Assembly: GCF_030272615.1 (NCBI RefSeq)
Contig: NC_081413.1
Location: forward strand, 160,764,849 to 160,828,848
Length of the DNA stretch: 64,000 bases
Direction of reading: 5' to 3'
Source of the DNA: Cryptomeria japonica
Taxonomy: Eukaryota > Streptophyta > Pinopsida > Cupressales > Cupressaceae
The translations under genes and the position numbers were made by a program. The notes beneath the pieces were generated by a model that saw only the letters and a program-made list of their open reading frames with translations, had not been told where the DNA came from and did not search any database. Shown piece by piece: positions 24,830-36,575 of this stretch (its first letter is position 1; each line of letters opens with the position of its first letter).

Positions 24830-26865
24830 ATGGCTTCTTCATCTTTTGTTCCCGAATTCATAGAAAACCCTACTATTGTGGATAATATCAAATGTCCTAG
24901 GCCATTTTTTTAGATAATTCCTAAGATAGCTAAGATGGATGACTCTATTGGAGCATTTTCAAAAATTCTGAAGGGAGTTGCATTCACAGAAGACTCTAGG
25001 GCATACATTCACTGTAATATTGGAAATTTAGAGTCTAAGGAGATAAAGAACATGTTTATGAAAGTCATCACAAACAACCAAGGTGTAATCAAACCTAAAC
25101 ATAAGATTGTGGAAGATTTAGGGTTAGTAGACATCCTTTATATGCCTGAATTCAAAGATGAAATTGTCTGATATGTTCTAAGTAGAGTTCACGGTGAATT
25201 CTTATGGCTTGACTCCATCTTCAAAATCACCAAGGAAGCTATTAAAGTTGTTACAAGTTTACCCTCTATTGGCATAAGTCCTGAGAAGAAGAAGAAAATT
25301 CCAAACAAAGGTGTTATGGATCTAACCGATGCTACATCTGATAATAAATCACTCAGGGTAAGTGACATAACTGATGACAATGTAAATATTATAGCATGGT
25401 TATTGGTTACAAGGTTGCACATACAAATAGGTTAAATTGTGTTTCCAGTCTATGCATTCATAGTGCTTATGAAATGGTAAAGAATAATGCAAAAATTGAT
25501 CTTTGTGAATGGTTAAAAGATGAATTGATAGATAACTTGGACAAAATCAAGGGTGATAAAAAGGGAACATTCAAATTTGGGAATTTACTTGTATGTTTGA
25601 TGCTATACTTCTCAAAGGACATTCTCGGCATAGTGCATAGAGACTTTTCCTATGATATTTCTATTGGAAAACATATTAAGGAGGGAATTTCTGGCATGGG
25701 TTTAGAAAGAAACAAGCAAGTATGGGTATACTTCAAAAAAATTCAAGCAAGAATGAAGCAAAGGGAAAGAATCCCTCAAAGTATTGTTGATAAGTATGAC
25801 AAATTGATATGCTTTGTTATAAAGAGAGATGAAACATGGATGGAGGCTTTCACACCCAGAACTATTTTTGTAAGTGGTCACTAACAAGTAAGCCTCATGG
25901 CCGATAGTACAAAGGAAATTGCAGATGAGACAATAGACAAATATGATATTTTCTTTGTGGAGAAAGATAAAAGAGAAGAAAGACAAAAAGTTGATAAATA
26001 TTTTACTAAGATATACCAAAAAGGAGATAAAGGGAAGAATAAAGTTGGAAGTGTTCCTAACTTAAAAATAAAAGATAACTTACCACCATTGGCTTAGGAC
26101 ACCCCACTGGCAACAATAGAGGCACAGGAAGAAATACAGAATCAGCCCACAAAAAAGACATCAGAGGAAGAAAAAGCAATAGATCCCGAGTCAAACATTC
26201 TATTCATAATGAAGGTTGACACTTAGGACATCAACATTAAAATGGATGATACCTCTATTCTAGAAATTGATAAGGACCGACCCACAGACACTCCTTTAAA
26301 TATTGATATTGATAAAATAACTATTGATGATGCAAATAAAGCAGTAGATATAGAAAGTTTTGAGGAGAAGAAATTAGAATCTGTAAATATTGAGATTTCT
26401 GACTCACCGATAAAGGCAGTTGACACTCAGCAGGATGTTGAGATACCGATAGATAAAGCAAAAGAACATATAGCATCTGAACTAGAAAAGGATAAGAATG
26501 AGAATAGGGAAGAGGAAGTGATAGCTAAATAGAAAATAGAGGAAGGGTTAAAGAAATCAAGAGAAAAGAAGAAAGATAATGCATAACCTAGCACTTCTCC
26601 CAGTACTTCATCTTTGGATTTCAGACCAACAACTATTACAGAAGTACTTTTGGATTCTATAATGAAAATAACAAAGTGTAATGCCTTAGCATTTAAGGCT
26701 ATTGATGAATCTCTACCAATTTTGTGGATGATTGCACCAGAGTGCAAGGTAGATCATATTGTTGGCTCGATAGGTAAATTGGACACATTGTCTAAATTCA
26801 TTCAGACAGAAGAAAAATGTATAGTGAGAAAAATGTACCGGGTAAAGTATGCAGAAGATGAATAG
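24830..26865 (+). pseudogene. element B ORF2, unrecognised retroelement protein
   Basis: Starts MASSSFVPEFI at 24830, close in wording to the start of A ORF2. The N-terminal domain has YIHCNIGNL, VLSRVHGEFLWLD, ITKEAIKVVTSLPSIG, MVIGYKVAHTNRLN, AYEMVKNNAKIDLCE and FKFGNLLVCL, then RIPQSIVDKYDKLICFVIK and a DETWMEAF block, all with counterparts in A, D and L. A shift lies near 25390; later parts (25396-26865) keep one frame through several TAG stops and one TGA. The acidic, low-complexity second half ends with LPILWMIAPEC, echoed in A. It ends directly before the purine-rich 3' untranslated part. The activity is unknown; no catalytic motif of pol proteins is visible. Confidence 0.7.
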
Positions 26866-26951
26866 ATCATTTGCTTAGGGGGAGCACTCACAGTTTTGGA
26901 TTCATAGTTTTTTTTCTCATGAGTGTTGCCATCAATACCAAAAGGGGAGAT

Positions 26952-27858
26952 TGCTGGCATTATACACTCAGATGAGAATGGTGGATGTTGTCATTGATGG
27001 CAACAAGGTCCCATAGGTTCAACTGGCAATAGACTTCACCTACTGACACCAGCATATATAACAAGGCTTATTCACACTAACATCCAGTTTACACTGACAG
27101 AAGATTATATTGGCATTCCAGGCTGACTTGGAAATAGTATTGTTTATGCGAAATGAATTGTAATGTAAATTATAATTGTATGGCTGACATGTTGTATTGT
27201 AAAGACTCATATATTTATGAGCTCTTGTAGGTCATTTGAAATATATGAAAGTGATGATATGAGATAGGATAGAGATATGATAGCGAATAGTTGTATATGC
27301 ATTTTGATGTGTTTATTTTGCAACAAATAAGTAGAGTTGAGTGAAGATTATTCTATGTAAGAAGAATCATTTGACAGCATACCAGCTAGGGTTTTTGGTA
27401 GAGGCAAAACTGATATTAGATGGAGCACAATAGCGAACTCATCCAACATTTTGATGCAAGTTGTCAGAGTTCATTTTTGTGTTTACATTAGTGTGATATT
27501 GTAGTCAGTGTGACTCCATATTTGTTGTTGAGTAGTGAGCTCTAGGTAGTTGGCCTTCCTGCATGTGCAGGCCCCTTTTGTACTAAGTAATATTTATTCA
27601 TATGGCCAGTGAGTAAATATTGTGGGTCACAAATCTCACTAAGTTTTTTCCCTTACTGGGTTTCTTTGCCAAAATATTTGTGTTATGGTGTGCATTGATG
27701 CTGATTCTTTAGTTTCTCTTTATTGCAATATTATTTGTTTACCGGTATATTAATCTCAGTTATAGAATTGCAAATAAGTTTAAATCTTTCATCTATCAGT
27801 CAAAAACTGATTCACTCCCCCCCTCTCAATGTCTTTGGGATTAACCAATTATCTAACA
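26952..27858 (+). repeat. element B 3' LTR
   Basis: Starts TGCTGGCATTATACACTCA (T to C at base 3) and ends CTAACA. It directly follows a polypurine tract AAAAGGGGAGA (26940-26950). It differs from the 5' LTR at scattered positions, mostly transitions, and carries an insertion of about 16 bp near 27090. Confidence 0.85.
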
Positions 27859-27949
27859 TAAGAGAGTCATACTGAAAGGGCTAATTCAAATCCTTTGTCA
27901 TGTAGAGATTATCTAGTAGTTGATGCCTCAAGAGCTCACACAAGTCATA
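27859..27949 (-). pseudogene. ORF2 fragment of element L (between B and C)
   Basis: These 91 bp include one copy of each neighbour's target duplication. The minus strand reads DLCELLRHQLLDNLYM, matching the DLCEWLKDELIDNL motif of B ORF2. It continues the frame of the fragment at 34711 on one side and leads to the fragment ending at 22463 on the other. Confidence 0.65.
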
Positions 27950-29041
27950 TGTTGGTATTATGGATGACTTTGTCATGTGTTGCATTGGTTTTATCATTGA
28001 TGTCAACACTTATTTTGTTGGAGGTTTACATTATGTTCATCGGTATGGTTAGTGGCTTATGCACAGTCACCAGTATGTGTTCACCAGTAGGTTATATTAT
28101 TCACCGGCACCGATGATGACTTTTTATCATCTAGAGATCATTTGGTTATGTCAAAGACTTGGATTGAAAGTTTGGATTAGGTGTTTTTCTTATTGGTCTA
28201 ATTGGGTTGAAAGATTTTCCTTTATCGATAGATAGGTCTAGGTTATGGACCGGTACTCCAGATTAGAACGACACGTTATGGAGATTGTTTATTGATTGGA
28301 TATTGTGGTAAATGTATTGAGCCAACATGTTGTATTGCATCAAGACTTATTTGTAATTGATTTAATTGTAATATCTTTAGTGAGCCGACCTATACATTTG
28401 GTCTTAGGTTTTGTATAAATGATTGTAAGATCTTATTGAAGATCGAGATATGGTTATGGTATGAGTGTATTCGAATATTTAAGAACAAAAATAAGCAGAT
28501 CCTTATGTAAATCACGCAGACATTTTTTGAAGGTTGAAGGAAGGTTATGAAGGTGTTTTGACACTCATGTTCAGAGCTTATCCGACATTGAATCCAACAT
28601 TGGAGATGCTATTTTGAGTAGTACATTATCATTTGATTTAACCATCCAATTGTGTAGTCAATGTGACTCCTATTTTGTGATTGAGCAGTGAGCTCTAGGC
28701 AGTTGGCCTTTTTGCATGTGAAGACCCCATTTGAATGAACATACTATCTGAAATAGTATCATCTGATTGTGGGTAAGGTTTCCCACCATGGTTTTTCCCT
28801 TACCGGGTTTCCACATCAAAATATCTATGTTATGTGTTGTGGATGTTGTTTCTCTTTATGTTTTATGCATTAAGTTAAACTGGTACTGCTATATTTGTTA
28901 ATCTATTTTACTGAAACTTAAGTTTGGTTTCCTTGCATTTAAGTTTAAGTTGGAATAATTTCCATTTGGATTATAATTTATTGACAACTGGTTGACAACT
29001 GATTCACCCCCCCTCTCAGTTGTCCATCTCGGGACCTAACA
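27950..29041 (+). repeat. element C 5' LTR
   Basis: Starts TGTTGGTATTATGG, ends GGACCTAACA. Contains GAGCTCTAGGCAGTTGGCC (28690-28708), the TTTTTCCCTTACCGGGTTTCC-type module near 28790 and a run of C before CTCTCAGTTGTCC. About 5 percent different from the 3' LTR over its first 75 bp. Confidence 0.9.
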
Positions 29042-29042
29042 A

Positions 29043-29055
29043 TTAGTATCAGAGC
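29043..29055 (+). other. primer-binding site of element C
   Basis: TTAGTATCAGAGC, one G-to-A change from the initiator-Met tRNA site, one base inside the 5' LTR. Confidence 0.8.
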
Positions 29056-29098
29056 GAAGTCCTCTTTTTGCAGAAGCCTAACAACTTAAGGAGATCTT

Positions 29099-30200
29099 AT
29101 GGCAACAAATATGTTTAGGAAGGACAGTCTGAAGCTTGATGAAATTACCTATGGTATATGGAAGATCATAATGGAAACACATTTGAACTACATTGGAAGA
29201 GATATATGGGATGTTACTAAGAATGGCTATATGTTGCTCCTTTTCCAAATCAACCTCATCCACCAACACTGGCTAAGGACATGGACAATGATTGCAAAGA
29301 AAGAGAATCACTTCTGAGTGCATTATCAGATTAGAAAATCATAGGATTATCAGACTGATCTACTGCTAAAGCTATTTGGGATAAACTAGAAACACTGAAT
29401 GAAGGAGATACCACTGTCAAAATTGAAAAATTAGAATGTTACTGGGTCAGGTATGAAAATTTAAAAATGGAAGAAGATGAAAGAATTTCTGCATTATGGT
29501 AAGACTTAATGAATTTTTTTTAGGAATACAATGTTGTGGAGGATCCTTAAGTGAAGATGAAATTATGTCTAAATTTTTAAGAGCATTGCCACCATCTTAC
29601 AAAATGAAAGTGACTACTATTAATGAAATGAGAAAAATGCCTAATACTTCAGTTTCTAGAGATACTTTGGTTGGAAAACTTTCAACATTTGAGCTTAAGG
29701 AATTTGGTCCTATTGCTACTGTAAAGACTGATTTATCTTTCAAAGCATCATCATCATTAACAACATCATCATCATATGACAAAACTGATTAGAAATCACT
29801 TTATGCAAAAGAAATTAAAGATATGAGGAGAGAAAATAAAGAACTTGAAGAACTATTTGCAAGGAAAATGCCTAAAGGTCCAACAATAAGTAATTATGAA
29901 GGTAAATCACCTTTCAAATGTTTTAATTGCAATAAAGTTAGTCATATGGTGTCTAGATGTCTTGATAGACATGCAAGACTAAGGGAGGAAGCAAAAAGAT
30001 CATATAAACCTAACCCTGAATATTAGAGATATAGATTTAAGAAAAATAGAGATAAGTCATGTTACTATGCAGATGAAGGTGTTATAGATGATTCAAATGA
30101 AGATCCAGCAGATAACAGATGGGCTTTTGTTGCAATAAAAGAAGATCAACTAGTACCTATTGTCAAACTGGTAGAGCAGGCACTAGCAACAAAAAAATGA
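29099..30200 (+). pseudogene. element C gag (Copia type, one zinc knuckle)
   Basis: Opens ATGGCAACAAATATGTTT. The usual Copia Gag order is visible: YGIWKIIMETHLNYIGRDIW near the start, TAKAIWDKLETLNEGD, then FLRALPPSYKMKVTTIN, a Ser-rich linker and one zinc knuckle CFNCNKVSHMVSRC (near 29920). Three frame changes occur, near 29290, in the T run near 29515 and in the A run near 30195. Stops in the gag frame are TAG, TAA or TGA at positions compatible with C-to-T change. It would form the virus-like particle shell. Confidence 0.85.
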
Positions 30201-30202
30201 AG

Positions 30203-33200
30203 AAAAGGATGAATGGATTATAGATTCTGGATGCTCGCATCATATGACTGGTGATAAAAGCAAATTCTTATCTTTTCAAGAAATTCGTGGAGGTTTAGTA
30301 AGGTTTAGAGATGATAAAGCTTGTTTAATCAAAGGAAAAGGCACTATATCTTTGGATGGTAAGCACAATACTGACAATATTTATTATGTAGAAGGTTTAA
30401 AGCATAATATTTTGAGTGTTGGTCAGTTAGTGGAAAAAGGATTTTAGTTTCAGTTCAAGAATGGGAAATGCAAAATCATAAACAGAACTAGATTGGAGAT
30501 TGCAACTGGTAATCAAACTAAAGGTAATATCTTTCACTTGAATACCAGTGATAAAACATGTTTTATTGCACACATTGATGAAAGTTGGTTATGGCATAAA
30601 ATACTCCATGTGAATTTTGATTGCATTGTAAAGATCAGTTTAGTAAGGGATTTACCTAAAATTGTGAAACCTCATAATCCGGTATGTAAGGAATGTCAAA
30701 TGGGAAAGCAAGTTAGAACATTAGTTAAGAGCATTACTGAGAAATCCAATAGTATTCTTGATTTAATTCATATCGATTTATGTGGTCCAGCAAGAACAAG
30801 GAGTCTATAAGGAGATAGATAATTTATGCTAATAATTGATGATTATTCTAGAATGTGTTGGGTTACTTTTCTCAAGGAGAAATCAAAAGATTTTGAAAGA
30901 TTCAAGATATTAAAGGCAATGGTAGAGAATGAAACCGACAAGAAAATCAAATGTTTAAGATCAGATCAAGGAGGAGAATTTACATCTAGAGAATTTAATG
31001 CATTATGTCAAGTGAATGGAATCAAAAGACAACTATCAGCACCCCAGACACCTTAACAAAATGGAGTTGTGGAAAGGAAGAACAAAAATATTCTGGATAC
31101 AACAAGAACAATGTTAATGGAAGCAAATCTACTTCATATGTACTGGAGAGAAGCAGTAAATACAACGATTTATAATTTCAACAGAGTTCACATCAAAAGT
31201 GAAACCGGTAAGACCCCTTATGAACTATGGTTTGGTCATATTCCTACTCTTAAGTATTTCAAAATATTTGGAAGTAAATGTTATATTAGAAGAGATGAGT
31301 ATATTCACAAATTTGATCCTATAAGTGATGAAGGAATATTTCTTGGTTATTCATCTAAAAGCAAGGCATATAGATGTTCTAATAAAAGGTTACAGAAAAT
31401 AATTGAGAGTACTAATGTGAAGATAGATGAACACTTTAGAGGAGATTCAAGATTTGTAGAACCGGCAGTTGAAATGATTATAGATGAACCGACATAGATT
31501 GCACTGGTGCAAAATGAAGAACTAGTCACACCGGCATCATCAGAAAACTCAACTGTGACTGGAGAACAACAGCTTATGAATTTTAATCAGAATAAATATA
31601 GGTATGTAAGATTGAATCATTCAGAGAATTAGATAATTGGAAACAAGAATCAAGGTGTTATGACTAGAGGAAGCCTAGAAAATTAAGAGGTATGTTTAAT
31701 TTATCAAGTTCAACCAACATCTCTTATTGAAGCATGTAAGGATGAACATTGGATAAAAACAATGGAAGATGAATTAGAACAAATTTAAAAGAACAACACT
31801 TGGACATTAGTTCCCCGGCCTAAAGACAAAAATGTAATTGGAACTAAATGGGTATTTAGGAATAAACTTAATGAAGATGGTGAAGTAATCAAGAACAAAT
31901 CAAGATTAGTTTGTAAAGGTTATTCACAGAAAGAAGAAATTGATTATAATGAAACCTTTGCACCAGTAGCCAGAATTGAGGCAGTTAGACCATTTCTTGC
32001 ATTTACAACCTATAAGAACTATAAATTTTATCAAATGGATGTAAACTGTGCATTTTTTAATGGATGTCTTGAGGAGGAAGTTTACATTGAACAACCTGAT
32101 AGATTTTCTTTGACAGATAATAAGGATATGGTTTGCAGGTTAAGGAAAGCTTTATATGGATTAAAGCAAGCTCCCAGAGCTTGGTATGCTAGATTGGATA
32201 AATATCTTTTGAAGCTTGGTTACACAAAAGGTAATGCTGACATCAATTTGTATTACAAAGTTACCAATAATGATATTTTGGTTATTGAAGTATTTGTAGA
32301 TGATATCATTTTTGGAGGTGAAGATGGATTATGTAAAGACTTTGCTAGCCAAATGCAAAGAGAATTTGAAATGTCTATGATTGGAGAGATAAAAAAATTT
32401 CTAGGTTTGTAGATTTCACAAACAGATAAAGGTATATTCATATGTCAAACAAAGTACTTGAAGGAACTTTTAAAGAAATTTGGTATGGAAAATTCCAAAC
32501 TGGTAAGCACTCCTATCACTACAATTGATAAATTGACATTGAAGGATTATTCAACTCCTATTGATCCGATAAGATACAAATCTATGATTGGAGGTTTACT
32601 GTATTTGACACAAACAAGACCTAATATAATGAATGCAGTATGTATTGTATCTAGATTTCAAAGCAATCCTAAAGAAAATCATGAATCAATAGTTAAAAAG
32701 ATTTTCTGGTACCTACAAGGCACATCAAATCTTGGTTTATGGTATCCTAAAGATGAAAATTTTGATTTATGTGCATACATTGATGCAAATTGGGCAAGAG
32801 ATGTAGATGATAGAAAGAGTACCACTAGCAGTGCATTCTTTCTTAGTAGTAGATTGATTTCATGGATAAGAAAAAAATAGACTTGTACATCATTATCAAC
32901 ATAATCAGAATATGTTGCAGCAGCAACTAATTATACTCAGGTATTATGGATCAAGCAAATATTGAAGGATATAAAGGTAAAATGCAAAGAACCAATAATC
33001 ACTTATTGTGACAATTCAGTAGCAATTGATATATCAAAGAATCTGGTATTTCACTCTAAGACAAAGCATGTTTCTATTAAGTATAATTTTCTGAAAGAGA
33101 ATGTTGAAGCAAATGAAGTGAAATTGGTTTATGTGAATAGTAAAGAGAAAATTGCAGATATCTTTACAAAGCCTTTGCCTAAGGAAACATTTGAATATCT

Positions 33201-33228
33201 CAGAGAGAAGCTTGGGGTAATTTCCTGA
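30203..33228 (+). pseudogene. element C pol: protease, integrase, RT, RNase H
   Basis: From 30203 to 33228 one frame holds all domains. Protease: WIIDSGCSHHMTG. Pre-integrase and integrase: LWHKILH, CKECQMGK, then the catalytic residues in IDLCGP, RSDQGGEF and VVERKN. Reverse transcriptase: IGTKWVFRNK, YQMDVNCAFFNGCLEEEVYI, LYGLKQAPRAWY and the active site VFVDDIIFGG. RNase H: CAYIDANWARD, TYCDNSVAID and HIS-like HVSIKYNF, ending KPLPKETFEYL. All interruptions seen are TAG or TAA (for example at 30445, 30808, 31054, 31495, 32410 and 32878), each where Copia relatives have Gln, so this frame was lost by point changes alone. Confidence 0.92.
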
Positions 33229-33319
33229 CTGGCAGAGACTTAGATATTGAAGATTGGCATCAAACTAGAAGGAACTAATAGAAAAATATTTTTCCATCTT
33301 TGATGGAGGAGAGCTACTT

Positions 33320-33621
33320 CTCAGGGGGAGTAGTTCACAGAATGTTACATTTTGTTTCTTAACTACTTTGGCATTTGATGTCAAAGGGGGAGAGATATCT
33401 ATGGAAAAACATTATTCCTTGGGGGAGAGATATACTTACATTGGGGGAGAGATATATACTCTTTGGATATATGTATTTTGGTTTTGGTTCTGTAACAAAC
33501 TTTGTATCGATCAATTTATCTATCTTTGGGAGATTGATTGGTTTACTATTTTTTGGCATTTTGCTTTTGGCACTTAGATGTTTTCCCATCTAGTGTTGCC
33601 ATCAATGCCAAAGGGGGAGAT
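33320..33621 (+). other. element C 3' untranslated part with several polypurine tracts
   Basis: Between the RNase H end and the 3' LTR there are five G5 tracts: near 33325 (CAGGGGGAG), 33386 (AAAGGGGGAGAGATAT), 33420 and 33440 (both GGGGGAGAGATAT), and 33611-33620 (AAAGGGGGAGA), the last one adjoining the LTR and so the true priming site. Confidence 0.7.
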
Positions 33622-34710
33622 TGTTGGTATTATGGATGACTTTGTCATGTGTTGCATTAGTTTTTTCATTGATGTCAACACTTATCTTCTTGGAGGTTTA
33701 CATTATGTTCACCGGTATGGTTAGTGGCTTATGCACAATCACCTGTATTTGTTCACTAGCAAGTTATATTGTTCACCGATAGCGATGATGACTTGTTATC
33801 ATCTAGAGATCATTTGGTTATGTCGAACACTTGGATTGGAAGTTTGGGTTAGGTGTTTTTCTTATTGGTCTAATCGGGTTGACAGATTTGCCTTTACCAA
33901 TAGATAGGTCTAGGTTATGGACTGGTACTCTAGATCAGCATGACACATTATGGAGATTGTTTATTTATTGGATATTGTAATAAATGTATTGAGCCGATAT
34001 GTTGTATCACATAAAGACTTATTTGAAATTGATTTAATTGTAATATCTTTAGTGAACCAACCTATACATTTGGTCTTAGATTTTGTATAAATGATTGTAA
34101 GATCTTATTGAAGATTGGGATATGGTTATGGTATGAGTGTATTCAAATATTGAAGAGCCAAAATAAGTAGATCCTTGTGCAAATCACGCAGACATTATTT
34201 GAAGGTTGAAGGAAGGTTATGAAGGTGTTTTGACACTCATGTTCAGAGCTTAACCGGTACTGAATCCAGCATTGGAGATGCTATTTTGAGTAGTACATTA
34301 TCATTGGTTTTAACCATCCAATTGTGTAGTTAGTGTGACTCCTATTTTGTGATTGAGCAGTGAGCTCTAGGCAGTTAGCCTTTCTGCATGTGCAGACCCC
34401 ATTTGTATACACATACTATCTGCAATAGTATCATCTGATTATGGGTAAGGTTTCCCACCGTGGTTTTTCCCTTACCGAGTTTCCACAACAAAATCTTTGT
34501 GTTATGTGTTGTGGATGTTGTTTCTCTTTATGTTTTATGGATTAAGTTAAACCGGTACTGCTATATCTGTTAATCTATTTTACCGACACTTAAGTTTGGC
34601 TTACCAACATTTAAGTTTAAGCTGGAATAATTTGCATTTGGATTACAATTTATTGACAACTGATTCACCCCCCCCCCCCCCCTCTCAGTTGTCCTTCCCA
34701 GGACCTAACA
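33622..34710 (+). repeat. element C 3' LTR
   Basis: Direct copy of the 5' LTR with scattered substitutions. It has a longer C run (about 16, near 34668-34682) than the 5' LTR. Ends CCTAACA, followed by the TCATA duplication. Confidence 0.9.
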
Positions 34711-35237
34711 TCATAATCCTTGTTCTCTTTCATCATTTGATAAGACACATAGACTACCATTGAGGAGGAAGATCCTTCCCAGTTTACAAAATACACTTTG
34801 TATGAAATTCCCAACATTGCATATCTCACACCCATATTTGCAATACTATTGATTTTGAGGGCTTGCTTATCAGATACAACTCCCATCTACTTGTTCACTT
34901 CCACATTCTTCACTGGTTTTAGAGCAGGAACCATTCCAAAAGAGCATGAACTAGTCAAATCCCTTAGGGATTCCTTACAAATTAGGTATGGTTGCTCCAA
35001 TCATAAGTAATCTTCATGGTTTTTTCTCAAAATGATCCTTACTACCTCTTCATTGAAAAATATATGAAAATTAGTCCAAGTATCCAACCCCATGTGCTCT
35101 AGACTAGGATAATTAGGTTAAAACCTCTTTAAATTGTCAACTGGATGAATTCTTTTATAGTCACTGATTTTTCTATGATCATAGTTATCCATAAAAACAT
35201 GAATGTAACAATGAAAATCCTCTTTATAAATAACTAT
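34711..35237 (-). pseudogene. ORF2 fragment of element L (proximal part)
   Basis: On the minus strand: YIHVFMDNYDHRKISDYKR, then EEVVRIILRKNHEDYL followed after a stop by LEQPYL, then GVRYAMLGISYKV and VYVSYQMMKENKDYD. These match in order the YIHC, IILSxVHG-WL, GYK and AYxMIKE motifs of A, B and D ORF2. The last residues run into the 27859-27949 fragment across element C. It is cut on its N-terminal side at 35238 by LTR-like sequence I. Stops are at likely Gln or Trp positions. Confidence 0.65.
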
Positions 35238-36575
35238 TGTTGAACACAGCTAGATGCTGAGAGGGGGGGTGAATTAACATACCCAAAAAATTGAGTAGAT
35301 TACATCACCTAAATGATACCATCCATTCACTTCATAAGCATGAAAATAAATAACTAAAATAAAAAATTGCATCCACACAAGAACACCAAGATTTTTATGT
35401 GGAAAACCCAAAATGGGAAAAACCACAGTGAGAATCAAACTCAAAATATATACATAATAAGAATTTACAAAGAATTAGGTTGTAGACTAGGGAGATCACT
35501 TCTTCAAACTTGTAGGCTAAGGTACACAACCTTAGGGAAAGATACATAAGAGAAACTTGCACAATTGAAGAGCACTTCTTTAGGGAGGGATACAAAGTAC
35601 TTATCTAGATACAACAATAATGATAATAAGAGATTGAATTGCAAGAGACAACAACATCTATCAATATGTAGATAACAATTCATAACTTAATATTCATCCG
35701 ATCCATCTTTCATCTCTGCACTATAACACAATCGGACCACATTATCACCTTAAGCTCGCATCACATTAACATCATACTTTACTTCATTCCATCCATGTCA
35801 ATAACACATATCACACACACCTTCTCTACCCACAATACAAGTGATTTGTCCATCCATTATATACCAACCAGACTATCAGTAACCTCTATTAAGTTGGCTT
35901 AAGGATGTATCATGTATATGCATCATCAAACCAAAACATTACATGCAAAAGGTAAAAGAGACATGAAGATTCACACCAAGTCAGTGCACCTTCCCAATAG
36001 AACCAATAGACTTTACATGCAACCTCTTGGAACAAAAACACATAAGATCGTTTATATCAATCTATTTTATCAAAGCACATAATCTAGACCTAAAAAATAA
36101 GATATGTGAAGCACAACAAAAGTAGCATACTATGATAGAACCATAATCCAACGATCTATAACACCCATAGAGAATTATCCAAATTGGAATATAAGAACAT
36201 TGGTTCACCATAACCATTCCATACCAATCCACAAGTCCATTTGATACATATCTAGTACAACCATACATTACCAGACAAGAATACCATTCACTAAAGTAGC
36301 TTTTATAGAAAGAAAAGAGACATTCGTCCTCCAAAAACACAACATAACATCAACACTTACCATCTCAAATACTTACAATTACTTTTTTTAGCATGTCCTA
36401 AAAGAAATACATCACTCTGCATAAAAAAATGTATACAACTGCTTCCAATATTACTTATTGATAGACATCCAAACCAACACCTAGATAAAACCATATACTT
36501 CTGCATCATGACACTTCTAGACCAATAGTCAAACCATCAAATAAAATAGATATCTATGAGATTTTTCCCTTTTTC
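35238..36575 (-). repeat. LTR-like sequence I (left part)
   Basis: Begins TGTTGAACACAGC followed by GAGAGGGGGGGTGAATTAAC, the mirror of the LTR 3' ends in C and D, and has the GTGGAAAACCCAAAATGGG module near 35398. The boundary with Copia fragment J was not found; it lies somewhere between about 36200 and 36575. No gene seen; the minus frame at 36062-36340 has no known motif. Confidence 0.5.

Larger units (their letters stand above)
22464..27858 (+). mobile_element. element B: complete pol-less LTR retrotransposon with two ORFs
   Basis: Direct LTRs at 22464-23355 and 26952-27858 enclose a 3.6-kb interior: primer-binding site, ORF1 (23427-24473), ORF2 (24830-26865) and polypurine tract. Flanks are CAAGA (22459-22463) and TAAGA (27859-27863), a target duplication with one C/T change. 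The interior is fully accounted for by the two ORFs and short untranslated parts, so there is no room for pol; the loss of enzymes is not just decay of a larger element. B is inserted in ORF2 of element L. Confidence 0.85.
27950..34710 (+). mobile_element. element C: complete Ty1/Copia retrotransposon
   Basis: LTRs at 27950-29041 and 33622-34710 (about 1.09 kb) flank gag-protease-integrase-RT-RNase H in Copia order. A perfect TCATA duplication lies outside both ends (27945-27949 and 34711-34715). The element has a Met-tRNA primer-binding site and polypurine tracts. It is inserted in ORF2 of element L. It is the only nearly complete Copia pol in the window; its coding frame is inactivated by many stops and a few homopolymer shifts. 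Confidence 0.95.

Noticed and set aside
29043-29055. tRNA gene suggested by Met-tRNA-like words (also at 23357, 51321, 52314)
   Set aside because: Only the 12-14 bases complementary to the tRNA 3' end are present, always at an LTR edge: these are primer-binding sites.
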